Counted from the first letter of the stretch, positions 44,959-57,458 are shown. The stretch: 64,000 nucleotides of DNA from Papaver somniferum (GCF_003573695.1 NW_020639929.1:3128406-3192405), one strand, 5' to 3'. Notes: a model not told the origin generated them from the sequence alone. Translations and numbers: made by a program.

Positions 44959-46319
44959 GGATTAGATTTTACCGGGTTCGCACATTGACAAAGCAGTTGG
45001 AGGATTAGATTTTTCCGGACTCAACCTACAAAAACAGAGGCTATGATGTTGCATCAATATTGCTGAAGCACACGTGTATTTTCCGGACCCACCCTACAAA
45101 AACAGAGGCTATGATGTTGCATCAATATGAGTCTGTTTTGTCGTAAAACAACTTCACAACTCAGAAGAGACAAACTCCAATCAAGGAATTCGACGCCAAG
45201 ATAAGATGCAGGTCAGCAATATGTAAAAGATATTACCATGTTTGACACCGTCCTGAAAGTCGAGAATAACAACTACTCCTTCGTATAAGTTCAGATGACA
45301 CCCCCTGGCCAAATACAAGAGCAACATGAGCACTCCAGATTTTATTTCTTCCATAACGAATGACACATATGTCAGTTGGACGACAAAATTAGTCACATGA
45401 TCAATCGATCTCAGCATGTACACCAACCATATGATCAGTTACTTTCTATGACTTTGTTTGCTAACAACAAAAGGGAATAAAATTAATGAAGATGGAAGAA
45501 AGACAGAACACCTAACAAAATCTATAGTATGAGAAATCATGATGCAGATACTGCCATATCTCAAACAACAATATACCACAGACAAGCAGATCAATACTCA
45601 TTCAAAACTATGCAGCAAGCAAAAAGTTAAATTTTACCGGAGAAGCTCCATAATCTCGACAAACAACTTCAGGCTAACGAAACCAATATAATAAGAAAAG
45701 ATAATCCAGAATATACAAACTTCCATGTATCACATATAGATAGAGAACCAAAAGTGCTCCACAATGTATAATGAGAAAAGTAAGTTAAAACTCTCAGTGA
45801 CCGATGCAATTCTCCGTCTTTAAACACCAAGCTGGCTACTATCATCGGTGAAACTAGAGGCTTAGAGCTAACCACGCTATGGCAAAACAAATCATTCAAT
45901 TATCAAAACCACAAGAACATTGAGGGAACAAAGACAAGATAAGGCAAACAAAACCATGAAAACCATCGATAAAACTACAAATCATTTACCTCCCAAGAAA
46001 CCACGACATTATTCACATAAGATAATCCTGGGGTTAGTCATAACACGAGTCCTGAAGACAGATTATCCTTTTTACTTTAAAGTAAGTTTTGCATCAATAT
46101 TGTCTACCTTGCATCATATTGCACAAGTCAATATCTCATCATATCGAGCTAGTGGAGTAGTCAGGTTGGACTAAAACAAAAACAAACGTATTAGAAACTA
46201 AACCAGAAACACACTTCATGATTAAATAATAACGATTATGAAACCGTCTTTTACAACCTTAGTAATATCTTTTCCTCTTCTATTGAAAGTAATACCTTAA
46301 AAAAGTTATATTACATTCT

Positions 46320-47010
46320 ACTACTAGATGAAATTGGTTTCATCCTGAGTATTTTCACGAAATAAAGTTATATCAATGAGTGATCTATATGAAACTGATT
46401 TCATCGTGAGTATTTTGACGAAAACACAATTATATCACAGACTATAACTAGATGAAACCAGTTTCATCCTAGTATAACATGGATGAAACCAATTTCAGGT
46501 CAATCCAAAACAGGATGATACTGGTTTCATCCTAGTATAACATGGATAAAAACAATTTCAGGTCAATCCAGAACTACAACTAGATGAAATTGGTTTCATC
46601 CTGAGTATTTTCACGAAATAAAGTTATATCAATCAGTGATCTATATGAAATTGATTTCATCGTGAGTATTTTGACGAAAACACAATTATATCACAGATTA
46701 TAACTAGATGAAACCAGTTTCATCCTAGTATAACATGGATGAAACCAATTTCAGGTTAATCCAAAACAGGACGATACTGGTTTCATCCTAGTATAACATG
46801 GATAAAAACAATTTAAAACACAATTATATCACAAACTATAACTAGATGAAACCAGTTTCATCCTAGTACAACATGGATGAAACCAATTTCAGGTCAATCC
46901 AAAACAGGATGATACTGGTTTCATCCTAGTATAACATGGATAAAAACAATTTCAGGTCAATCCAGAACAAATGAAACCAATTTTAATGTTACAATCAAAC
47001 ATTGATGAAA
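46320..47010. repeat. Minisatellite of about 256 bp with GATGAAAC/GTTTCATC hairpins
   Basis: GATGAAATTGGTTTCATC starts at 46327 and 46583 (period 256), and AAAACACAATTATATCAC at 46421, 46677 and, in a shortened unit, 46815. Each unit holds several GATGAAAC..GTTTCATC inverted words, so single strands can fold. Confidence 0.88.
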
Positions 47011-47865
47011 TCAATTTCAAAACAAACTAATTCGCTAATTTCATCATCACTGTCATTGTGGAAGGAAAATCGAGAGAATTAAGGTAGTTAACGCCTAAAC
47101 ACCAGTTTCATCCGTGTTTACACAAGAAGAAAAAAACAGAATGAAATTTCACTCATAAAAATGATTCATTTCAGAAAATTAAGGTAGTTAACATCAATTC
47201 CTGTGAAATTGATGAGTTCGGTTAATAAAATCATGAAAAAAAAATTAGGATCGAGAAACTTACCAGTGAATGAATTTGAGAACTCTAATTTTGGTTGGAA
47301 GAGAAAACCCTAATTTTGCTTTGAATGAATTTGAGAACTCTCCATTTAATTAGGGTTGCCGTTGTTTTTGTGGTGGTGGTGATATCAATGTCGACAACGA
47401 TGTTGATGTTTGCGGTGGTGGAGGAAGGTGGTGGTGTTGGTTGTAGTTGTTGTATAAGTTGATGGTGGTGGTTGTAGTATTGTCGATGGTGATGTTGATA
47501 GATCTGGTTATAGAGATGGATAAACACGATGTTGTCGACGACGTTGGTGTTTTCTGGTAGTAGAGATGGTGGTGCTGGTGTCGATGTTGGTGGTGGAGAA
47601 ATTTGATGTCTGTCGATGGTGATATTTGGTGTTTCTGGTAGTGGAGATGGGATTAACGGAGGTGGAAGAAGATGAAGGCGTTGGTGGTTTTGTTGAAGAG
47701 AGAAGAAGAACGAGTTAAGGTTTTGGTGGACGTGGCAGGTAGTTGTGTCCATTTCAATCAAAAGATTCTTTTGGTCATTTGACCCAGACGAAATCTCTAC
47801 CCGTCCATTTGGTCCAGGAAACACCCATTTTTGGCTATATAGCCCATTTTCTGTTTATTTTATCG

Positions 47866-48371
47866 GTTTTGTTTAAGTTCGACTAGGTTTATATTTTTCT
47901 AATCGCACCTTAATCTGTTCAAGAACTGGTTCTGCTAGGGAGAAAAACTGTTTTAATCGAACCTTAATTTGGTTAGTAATCTGGTTGGTTTCAGTTGTTG
48001 AACTTTCTCATTCATGCATTTCTCAATGTCAACAACTTTTTCTTGAAGTTTCAAGAACTCAAAAACACTGTCATTCATTAGTACTTTTCACTTTGGGGTC
48101 CCAAAGTTCAAAGAAAACCAAAAACTGATTTCAAAACTTACGGAAATCGAATCGTTGTGTTTATGGGATTCTATTGCAACTGTTGGAAGGAGATAAATTT
48201 CCTAAAAACTAGTAAAAGTCAGTAACTTTTTTGATAAATATGAAATTAATTACTGATACTGACAACAACTTCTAATACGAAACTAATCCATCATAGTCTG
48301 CTCAATTACATTACATAATGAAATCGAATACTGTTCCTACTTAGCAGATGTTCCCCTTGCTTAGTCCCCGA
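47866..48371. other. No gene recognised
   Basis: AT-rich spacer downstream (minus strand) of the NPF pseudogene. A canonical plant poly(A) signal is not obvious. Confidence 0.4.
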
Positions 48372-50195
48372 TCACATTGGAGCTCCTTGCTTATAAACAT
48401 ATGATTTTGCGAAACATAAGAATGCAACCAGCTCTAACATACTAAGTCCAGCTAGAAACCAATAAAAGTAATCTAAATGCGCTTGATTCATGTTGTTTGC
48501 TAGCCATCCGGGTTGACCTCCTGCACTTGTTACCTTCTGAATGACATAAATAAGGAAGACACTGAAGAAATCTCCAATGCCGAATACAGTTGAGTACAGG
48601 GACAGACCCACACTCCTTATCTTATTGGGAACTTGATCATGGAAAAATTCTTGTAAGCCAACTTGGGCGAGTACAAAGGCAAGACCCGACAAGACATATT
48701 GTGGAACCAACCACCAGATAACCATAGGAACTGTTGCTTTTGGATCATTAATCAGTCCAAACTTTTGAGCAATTTCAATCCTTCTGTTCTCCACTATAGC
48801 TGCTACAACCATTGTTATGGATGATACAAATATGCCACCACCAATTTTCTGAAGTGAAGTAATAGAGTTAGATTTTCCAGTAAAAGCTCGAGTGATTGTA
48901 AAAAAGATACGGTCATATGTTGCTGCAAATAGAACGACGGATACAGTGAGAAAGATTTGAATTGAAGCTGCGGGTATCTGAAAGTCTGGTTGTATCGACC
49001 TGTCCATAGTGCTGCCTTGCTTAGCAAAGAACGTAATAACTTGAGCGTGCACTATGGGGTATGTTAAACATATAATCCATACCGGCACCAACCGCAATAC
49101 AGCCTTTACATCTTCACACTTACTACAGGTAGAGCACGTCCCATCTAATTTCCTTGATCCCGGTGTGTTATTAGTAGTTGGCTTCACTTTCATGGTGATT
49201 ACTGATGATGGTGATGAGGTGGTTCTACAATTTTGGACAGCACCAACTAAACCATTTGTTAACCCTTCTAATGGGTTTACTTTGTCTGTGTCTTTTTTCG
49301 AGGTGAAGGTAAAAGATCTAGCTCCAAGTATGAAAAAAAAAACGATATGATCATTAAATTCTTCGAAATTCTAAATGCTTCATACCAGCCAGAATTTTCT
49401 CCGACATAGTTTAATATCAAGTGAGAACTGCATGATCCAAGAGATAGTCCAAATAGCCACCAGTTAAAGAATGAACTTCTTGACTTGTATTCATTTGGAT
49501 TTCGTTCGTCAAATTGGTGTGCACCAAAATCTGCTGCGCAGGTCTTGAATCCAGCACTCCCAATTCCAATTTGATACAATTAGAAGAGGAAGAAATCCGG
49601 GATAGAACACGGAAGGTTGTCTTCGGTGTTGTTATAATTAGAACAAGCACCCATATATATATATAACGCCGAAATCCCCTGGCACAAATAATAATTTTCC
49701 AAAGTGGATTAGTACTCATTTTTGCATTGTGTGCAATTGTTGAGACACTGCAAGAGCAATCTCTGTACGTAGCCTGTTGGTAAACCAACTAAAAAGTAGA
49801 AAAGAAGTTGAAAAAGAAACTTAAGATAATTGATGAAAAACAAAATTAAGGGCGAGTGCGAGATTTACCGAAACATAGATGAATACAGAAATCGCGATGG
49901 TATAAAATCTGTCATAATAGAAGTTACCAACACAAGAAGTTAGTAGTACTGGAAACATATGCATGAAACCAGTCCAAGCATTAACATTCTGTGCAGCTGT
50001 TGCTGTAGATTGTCCTAATTGGATAGTTAGAAAGCTGATCAGGTTTGAAGAAACTCCATAAAAGACGAATGATTCGATGATGCCAACGACGATAACTCGA
50101 GCAGCGTAATTCCATCCACCTAGGTCACTATTGTTGCTCTTGATGTTCTTTCCTTTGATGTTCACCATTCCTTCAACATGTGTAGAGTTAGCCAT
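48372..50195 (-). pseudogene. NRT1/PTR family (NPF, probably NPF5-type) transporter, decayed
   Basis: Members are 12-helix plasma- or vacuolar-membrane proton-coupled nitrate/peptide carriers of about 550-600 residues. Exon 1 (50195-49869) starts MANSTHVEG, has LGQSTATAAQNVNAWTG, and ends at a GTAAAT donor. The middle (about 49570-49290) keeps FGAHQFDERNPNEYKSRSSF and FNWWLFGLSLGS. The last exon, open from 49193, codes for VKAVLRLVPVWI, FFAKQGSTMDRSI, WWLVPQYVLSG, VGLQEFFHDQVPNKIRS and HLDYFYWFLAGLS, and ends at the stop at 48372-48374. Between 49869 and 49570 the expected helices are unreadable, a TAA precedes LYQIGIG, and a frameshift splits 49290-49195. The ExxER proton-coupling motif reads GIIES. 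It is the only host gene apparently outside a transposon. Confidence 0.82.
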
Positions 50196-51817
50196 GAAAC
50201 CTTCTCTTAAAATCTCTGTTTGGTTCAGTTTTTCACTCTTCTTGATGATATAATGCTCAAGATTCCCTGTAGCAACAAGCTGAGAAAAGAGAAAAAACCA
50301 AAAGAAATGATACCAAGTCTTAATAATGCATTCAAACCTTTTTTCTTTTTAAGGTCTCACGCGGTAATGACTCCATGGGACGAAAGCAGTAGTATGAAGC
50401 TGATATCTATCCACCAATGTCAGAATTACCGCGTGAGACCAGTGGACACCAACTCATGGACCATATTTAATAGCATTGCCGAAAATGGAAAAAGTTTCAA
50501 CTTTATAAAAGAAGCCAATTGAAATGCTAAGTAAATTTGGTAATGAGATGGTGAGTCTGAATCTCCTCAGTTTGACATAAAAGTATAAAGTAAATGCTGC
50601 ATTAACTAAGGAGTTGGGTGTAGCTAACAGCCTAGCACATCTTTATTCTATCGTGTGGCATTCACTCTCGGTGCTTTATCTACTTCCCAATTGCCAATAG
50701 TGAAAATTTACATTTTATCAAGTTAAGAAATACAAATCACTTCTTTTTCATAGAAAAATGCCTTAAGAATAGCTGGAAATTTTACGAGGCGCTTGCCTGT
50801 TTGGCAACGTACATTTCATAACGGTTATCCATCAAGGTTCATGAGAAGTGAACTTGAGCGAACCTGATATACATTCAACACTACACTTGTAAGAAAAGCA
50901 TGAATTAGCCCTAGGTAGTAAAAAATCTGAGTTTTCATGATAGTCAATTCAACATTATGAAAAAGGAGAAATAAAGGCAACTCAAAGGCAACTTAATGGG
51001 AGACTAGGTAGTCGTTTAAGAATAAGTATTCAGAAGGTACTATAAGTTTCATTGAGTACCTTATTTTCGAAGGTAGTATAAATTATGACGGTAACTCAGT
51101 CTGAGGGTAATATAAATTTATCTAGGTACCCATACCAGTCTGCATAAAACCATTTGGGTACATTGTTTCAACTTGATTAGGAGGGCAGAGTTGGAAAAAA
51201 TCGGTTTTTGGAATTCAACGAATCACACTGAGTTTCAACGAGCACATGATTGATATATTTTGGACGAGTACAACCAGATTCTTACATTTTCTGGAAATAG
51301 CTTATTTCCATGAGCTTTGCTCATTTTGAAATGACTTCTAGAAAGTTATCCTGAAAGTGATATACCTACTAACGAAATATTCCAAGATTTTTATTAAAGA
51401 GAGAGCAAAAAAAGATACGAGGAGAACAAAAATTGTGATCAGCTCATTAACTAGGTCTGATTTTATACTTTTATGCGAGTCGGACATGGTTACCCTTATT
51501 AACCGCACATACTTCTCACACATTCTAGGCATGAGAGAAAATTAACCTAATGTAGTCGTCTTCGTCGTCCATGTTTCCCTGAAATGCCTATTTGTGTTTT
51601 CAGTCCTCAATCCTCAACCTGACTATCACTGAACATGTTTTAATTTGTAAGGTTCACCAAACAAACAAAGGAAAACCCATTAGAGATTATGGCTATTCTA
51701 TTTTTTTTATATTAATAATCAAAAGTTAAGATCTGTAAGAATATGATTCAACTTGATCAGATTTCAAACGAACAAAGGGGTGATACTGATTATTTACATT
51801 AACTTAACCCTCCCAAA
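50196..51817. other. No gene recognised
   Basis: Upstream region of the NPF pseudogene on the minus strand; no clear TATA box stands out. It contains the short inverted repeat at 50353-50440 and otherwise ordinary AT-rich spacer. Confidence 0.4.
50353..50440. repeat. 88-bp element with perfect 16-bp inverted ends
   Basis: GGTCTCACGCGGTAAT at 50353-50368 is exactly inverted at 50425-50440, with 56 bases between. No TSD is apparent. It is unusually GC-rich for its surroundings. Might be a minimal MITE or a snapback regulatory element near the NPF start (ATG at 50195). Confidence 0.85.
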
Positions 51818-51819
51818 TA

Positions 51820-52131
51820 CTCCCTCGGTTCTTTTTTAATAGGCTGTTTTTCTATAAAAAAATGTTTCAAAAAAATAGGTTGGTTTCCTAATTGAAAAAG
51901 TCAAATATTACTTTAATTTTTTGGGACCACTTTTCTCTTAACTTCTTTTGATGATAAGTGTCATGTGGACCATTTCACTTTACTTCTTTTGCTGACAAGT
52001 TTTATGAGACCATTTCACTTCACTTCTTTTATTGACAAGTGTCATGAGGACCACTTTCAATGATTAGTTCTCTTAATTTCCTTAAATTTCTCTAAAAACA
52101 AAACCAGCCTATTAAAAAGGAATGGATGGAG
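51820..52131. mobile_element. Stowaway-type MITE (Tc1/mariner), 312 bp
   Basis: Begins CTCCCTCGGTTCTTTTTTAA and ends TTAAAAAGGAATGGATGGAG, near-complementary ends of the CTCCCTCCGTTC Stowaway type, flanked by TA at 51818-51819 and 52132-52133. Inside, GACCA.TTTCACTTCACTTC-like units of about 50-60 bases repeat three times. No coding capacity. Confidence 0.88.
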
Positions 52132-52133
52132 TA

Positions 52134-52840
52134 GGAAATAACATTCTTAACTCGAATTTATTTTCGCGGTAAAAATTCTTCCCATTCCTTTCACGAACAG
52201 AGAATGAAAAATAGGATTAATCAGGTGAAAACTCAAGTGGAAGAATTCTCTTATCCCCACAATCTTCATCGGAAAATATTCACCCTCCTTTTTGTTCTTG
52301 CTGTAAAATCTTAGGCAATCTAGTTACCAATCCAGTAAATTGCGTTTGTACTCAAATGACGAAAGATGATTTAGTTGATTTTTTCAAAAAACTACGGATC
52401 ATTTTTCAACCGGCAAACAAAGCCTTTTTCACCAAACATTTTTTTTCTTTCTGGGAACTTCAAATCAAGATTTTTGGGGTTAGTATCACGGAAAAAGTGG
52501 ATGTTGCAGGTGATAGGATGAAGACGATAGGAAATTAGGTTAAAATAGGTTGATTCATCTTGTGCAAATCGTGGGAAAATTTTATGAGTCCTTAAGGGTA
52601 ACTTTGTCCGATTCTTGTAAATTTATAAGACTAGACCTAGTTAGTGAGTCAATTAGTGTTTTTGCTCTCTTCAAATCCCTTTTTGCTCTCCCTCTAACAA
52701 AAATCTATTCCAAAAATAAACTTAATTTAAATGGATTTTTGGTGGGGCCTACCAGAAGTAAATATGAGGGTCTTTTGAAAGGTGTAAATCACACCCTTTT
52801 TTGTTTTAGTCGGGATAATCATCCGTAAAAATATCATTTC
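52134..52840. other. No gene recognised
   Basis: AT-rich spacer between the MITE and Copia 3. Short open frames here (52356-52538, 52550-52828) have no known motif. Confidence 0.4.
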
Positions 52841-53007
52841 TGTTATAGGGCCCATGGCCCATGGATGTGCGGTCCATAATATACTAGGGTTTAATCCTTT
52901 ACTGTTGTATAAATAGAATACTTATATATGTAATAGGTTCCTTCCCTTCTCTGGTTAATGAAAAGTTCTTCTATTTTTTCTCTCTTTATTATTCTTGCTC
53001 CAAAACA
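52841..53007 (+). repeat. 5' LTR of Copia 3 (167 bp)
   Basis: Starts TGTTATAGGG, ends CTCCAAAACA. TATAAATA at 52908-52915. Confidence 0.9.
52908..52915 (+). promoter_or_regulatory. TATA box of Copia 3 LTR
   Basis: TATAAATA; kept in the 3' LTR at 60050-60057 despite the divergence around it. Confidence 0.6.
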
Positions 53008-54484
53008 TTATCTCGCACGAGCTTTACCCTGCTAAAAGAATTTTATTTCTACTTTCCGTCGGTACATCTGTCCCTTTTTGGTTCTCTCCAATCAAACGTC
53101 AAAAGAAGGCTCCGTTGGATTTTGGTACTACCTTTTCTGTTTTTAATCAATTGGAAAGGTAAATCTAAACCTACTTCTTTATTTCATTTCTTTTGACGAG
53201 ATCTGCCAAAAAAAAAAAATTTATCTACAGAGGTATATTGTCTGCAAGGGATTTGGTGTTTATTTATTACATAATAATCTATTATCTTGTTTTGTCATTT
53301 TATGGGTCTAATACTACTGAAAGATCTTTGATGCCTATGCTTCTGTATGTGTTCTCAATGTTTTGTTTGTCTTTGCATTTTTAAATCAATTTTGTCCACA
53401 TGACTATCTTGAGTGGGTCTATGCTGATTTGAAATCAATTTTTTTTTGTTTGTTAGTAACATGTGATTTGAAATATGTTGTATGCTATGCTTTTAGATGT
53501 GAAATTCTTCATCTTCATATACATGTCCCCAAGTTTTCAGATCTGTTTGTTTAATGATTGGGTATGTTTTGTTCTCCTTCATGTGATCTGCTATGTAACT
53601 TTGTCTACTAGAGTACAATATATATTTTATTTAATTATTATTATAATATTTCATTATTGTGTGAAACTACACCAATTTTAATATGATTGATTGAATGATA
53701 AGTATATATATGAAGAAATAATATAATATTATAATATTTTGTCTGTTTCTGAATCTACACTTTAAATAGTAAGATGTCATAAATTTGGTAATAAGATATA
53801 TTCTGCGGTTGTTTTCTGAATCTATTCATGTGAAATATAATATAATTTTATAAAAAAAAATTTAGTGTTTTGTTTTATTATATTGTATATGTATAGAAAT
53901 GGTCAAACGTAGTCCTTTTCTGTTTTCTTCTTCTCATCCTTTTATGTCTGCTTCTGCATGTTATAATGACCGTAAAATGATTGCCTAGTTTTATAGTATC
54001 TATTTTTTTTTAACATGAATGAGTATACAGTGAATGTATGTTACGATGGTTGTCTTTGAAGGATTTTGAAAAATAATATTAAAATAATAGATTTTGGTGT
54101 TATATATGTATATAAAAGTATAAATTGGTGCTTGTCTTTACTTTGATTCAATTAATGTAGCTGTATCATGCAACCGTTGTTATCTTTTGTCTGCAACTTC
54201 TTTGTATTTAATAATATAATTAATGTCCTTTAATTTTTAGAAAGTAGTTATAAAATAATAAATTTGTCTTTAAAGCTATGTGTAACGTATGCATGTGTTA
54301 TTTGTATCATTATTTAGTTTATCTTTATTAATCATGAATGGATTTGGTGTATGCATATATTAATTTCGTTTATTTTTTTTTATTTTTTTATTTTTATTTT
54401 TTTTGTGTGCTATGTGTATAAATGATGTAATTATTATCATTTTATAATTGCTTTGTGAATTTTGATAACTCTGTTGACATCATA
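53008..54484 (+). other. Long AT-rich leader of Copia 3
   Basis: About 1.5 kb between primer-binding site and the first gag-like codons, without a convincing ORF. T-rich tracts (for example 54365-54402) and many short A/T repeats. Such leaders may hold packaging signals or introns; I see no specific motif. Confidence 0.5.
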
Positions 54485-55634
54485 ATGGGTAACATCGACG
54501 CTAGTCAGTCGTTTGTTGACTGGGTCAATAATAAAAACCATAAAGAGACTTGGTTTTTCCAATCCATAAAGAAACTTGATTTTTGGGAATATAGTATCGG
54601 AATCAGTGATACTAATGTCCTTTAACCTTGCCTTACGTAGACGAGCAAGACGGAATATATCCGACAAGAATTAGCACAGTTGGGCATAGATGGACTTAAG
54701 TATCACTGTTGGATGGCCGATGTGAAGATCGCATTTGTGGCAAAAGAATGCACCCACACCATCAAACCCTCTACATATAAAGATGTTGTCCCAGCAACTG
54801 AAAAGGAAAAGGATGAAGCCCTCCGATATTTGAAGGCACACATTGACCCTAATCTCCTTTGGGGAAACCAACACATAATGTGTCCTAAAGAACTATGGGG
54901 ATGCACTAGTAAGCCGTTTTGGGAGCATTGAGGATTGTCTTCTCCCACGGTTGAATGAACAGTGGAATGACATCCGGTTTCTTGATTATGTGAAGGTAGG
55001 TGATTTCCAAAGAGATGTTCTTAAGCTACAAGCACAACTCAATTTCTGTGGGATAAATCTCACAGATAAAGATTTGATTCAAAAGACATTGTCTACTTTT
55101 CCTTTGTCATCTGTTATTCTGGCCAACCAATACCGCATAGAGGTTGATAATAAAAGAATAACAACTTTTAGCAAGTTGATCAACTTATTGCGGATGGCCG
55201 AAAGGCACAATGAAGTTCTAGCAAACAACAATGCTAGAGCCCCCGGGAAGAAGAAAATTCCCGAGGCTAACTATGGCAAGGATATCAAAGAAAAACACCC
55301 CAAAGAAAAGAGGGTTAAAAATGTTGATTCATATTCTCATGCTCCATACTCACGTGGGGATAACAACCCACGTGGAAGAGGACAAAAGAGTCATCGTGGA
55401 AAGGGCCATTGGCGTGGAGGCCATTCAAATACCTGTTCTAGAGATGTTACTTCTGGACCTAGTGGTAGGGGCAATACTGTTGAAAAAAAACATAAGAACC
55501 TCACACCTAAGAAGGTAGAAAATGGCAGTACACATTGTTACAGGTGTAGAATCTTCGGACATTGGTACCAGCAATGCAAGGCTAGTGCCAAGGTAGCAGC
55601 CAGCTACAAAAAGTATCGGGAATCTATTGATTAA
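54485..55634 (+). pseudogene. Copia 3 gag (broken)
   Basis: A first short frame begins MGNIDASQSFVDWV at 54485 and stops after about 47 codons. 54680-54931 codes LGIDGLKYHCWMADVKIAF and EALRYLKAHIDPNLLW. After a frameshift, 54951-55634 codes LNEQWNDIRFLDYVKVGDFQ, FPLSSVILANQYR and a basic RG-rich tail. The zinc knuckle CYRCRIFGHWYQQC (CX2CX4HX4C) is intact near residue 200. The N-terminal frame relation is uncertain. It forms the nucleocapsid. Confidence 0.7.
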
Positions 55635-56011
55635 GAAGCTCACTGTGTGGAAGAACATGATCATTCCCCAGATGTCAACTTAACTATTTCAGACTTCCAG
55701 GGCAAAAAGAACCATTCCCTTATGGAAACACCTGACTTTGATTGATTGTTATTTTTAATTATCCTTTGATCCTAAAAACTTGTTTATTTTCTTGCTTTGT
55801 GGTTTAGCAGACTTTTGTTTAAATATTTGTTTTGATGACTTAAACTATGTTAGGTAGTCTTAAAAGTATCGTTTTTTTTTTGTTGGATCAGTGGTTTTTA
55901 ATTTTTATGGGTACTTAATTATTATGCTTTGGATTTAATTTTTACTGTGATAATCTATTGCTTGATTGAGTTATGTGACTGAATTCTCTGAAGTACCATT
56001 TACTTGTAGGA
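55635..56011 (+). other. Intron-like AT-rich gap between gag and protease of Copia 3
   Basis: About 375 bases of T-rich non-coding DNA separate the gag stop from the protease frame, ending TTTACTTGTAG|GAATG, a good splice acceptor. Copia elements normally run gag into pol without such a gap, so splicing to balance gag and pol products is plausible. The donor is not clear to me. Confidence 0.45.
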
Positions 56012-56341
56012 ATGTCATCCTCAGAAGAGATTGAGTGCCTAGATGATAGTGGCACCACACACACTATTTTAAAAAATAGGCAATTATTTGTTGACTTAAT
56101 TCCTTCTAAATCCTCTGTGACTACGATGATTGGATCATCACAAGTGATCATTGGGCGAGGTAATGCTCAATTTTTGTTGCCAAATGGCACGATGATTAAA
56201 GTCACAGAAGCTCTATATGCACCAAGAGCTAACCGTACCTTGTTGAGCTTCAAAGATATCCGTGCAAATGGTTATCACTTGGAAACTCACTGTGAAATGT
56301 GGAAGAAAACGCATTTTAGAGAAACTAATGGGTCATTATAG
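56012..56341 (+). pseudogene. Copia 3 aspartic protease
   Basis: CLDDSGTTHTIL carries the active-site D-S-G (commonly D-S/T-G), with the second half IIGRGNAQFLLPNGT and ALYAPRANRTLLSFKDI. The frame shifts near 56270 into the pre-integrase region. It directly follows the acceptor-like TTGTAG. Confidence 0.7.
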
Positions 56342-57452
56342 TGGTTTGTACACTAATATTATTCGGATTATCGAATCACATGTTGTTACCAACGATGAAC
56401 TGTTGAACAATGACTTATACAAGCTTTGGCACGACCGCTTGGGGCATCCAGGTCGTGATATGATGATCCGTGTTTTAAAGAACTCACACGGATATCCTTT
56501 CTTTCGAGTGAAAAGTAAAATGAGACAAAAGACAGTTACAATGCAAAGTAACAACGTCTGCCAGCCACTTTCATCTAAAGCAAGTGATGTGCAACTTCTC
56601 ACTCATTCTACTTCGTGGACTTTGTCAAAAGCACACCACTCATTTTGCAAAGATTGTTCTTTAGCAAAGACAGGATCGAGACCATCCAATGCTAAAGATA
56701 CGAAACAAAACATTCCATTTTTACAAAGAATACAAGGTGATATTTGTGGACCTATACATCTAGAGTGCGGACCATTCAGGTATTTTATGGTTTGGGTAGA
56801 TACTTCGACACGTTGGTCACACGTTGCATTACTGTCCACAAGAAATGATTCCTTTGCAAAGCTCCTAGCACAAATTATCCGTTTGAGGGCTCACCACCCC
56901 GATTATCCAATTAAGTCTATCAGACTTGATAATGCTGGAGAATTTACATCTAAAGGATTTGATGATTTCTGTATGTCTATCAGAATTGACATAGAGCATC
57001 TTGTACCCCACGTACACACGCTAAATGGTCTAGCAGAAGCTACCATCAGAAGGTTACAGATGATAGCTAGGGCATTGGTTATGCGCTCCAACCTTCCTAT
57101 TACTTCCTGGGAGTACGCCATATTGCATGCAACATTACTTATTCGCTTTAGACCCACTATTAGCCAACCATTTTCTGCGTACTAGTTGGTAACTGGATAT
57201 GAGCCTGGTATTTCACATATACGCATTTTTGGTTGTGTTGTATACGTGCCTATTACGCCCCCACAGCGTACTAAGATGGGTCCCCAAAGACGATTAAGTA
57301 TTTATGTTGGATATGAATCCCCAACAATTATCCGCTATTTGGAACCTTTGACATGCGATCTCTTTACCGCTAGATTTGCGAACTGTCACTTTGATGAGAC
57401 AGCCTTCACGTCATTAGGGGGAGGTATGGAAAAGGATTTGCTAAGGGAATGA
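56262..57452 (+). pseudogene. Copia 3 integrase
   Basis: GAG_pre-integrase motif YKLWHDRLGHPGRDMMIRVL, then HSFCKDCSLAKTG; integrase residues in QGDICGPI (Asp), IRLDNAGEF (Asp) and LNGLAEATIRRLQ (Glu). The frame crosses a TAG at 57183-57185 and ends with TGA at 57450-57452. GYESPTIIRYLEP is the integrase C-terminal motif. It is old and non-functional. Confidence 0.75.
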
Positions 57453-57458
57453 CAGGAA

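Larger units (their letters stand above)
44540..47865. mobile_element. Possible terminal-inverted-repeat element (borders tentative)
   Basis: Left AAACAGAAAAATAC..TTAGCCAAAATGG (about 44549-44582) matches, inverted, the right TTTTTGGCTATATAGCCC..TTTTCTGTTT (about 47828-47856). The match is imperfect and I could not find a convincing TSD. Inside are a hairpin, short tandem repeats, a minisatellite and Gly/Pro-triplet low-complexity DNA (47380-47700, where the 179-codon minus ORF is a by-product of GGT repeats). No transposase domain is recognisable; the minus-strand frames at 45181-45426 and 45669-45899 match nothing I know. Confidence 0.35.

Noticed and set aside
47285..47824. 179-codon minus-strand ORF rich in His, Pro and Thr
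   Set aside because: It arises from GGT/GTT triplet repeats; the composition is that of low-complexity DNA and no domain is visible.
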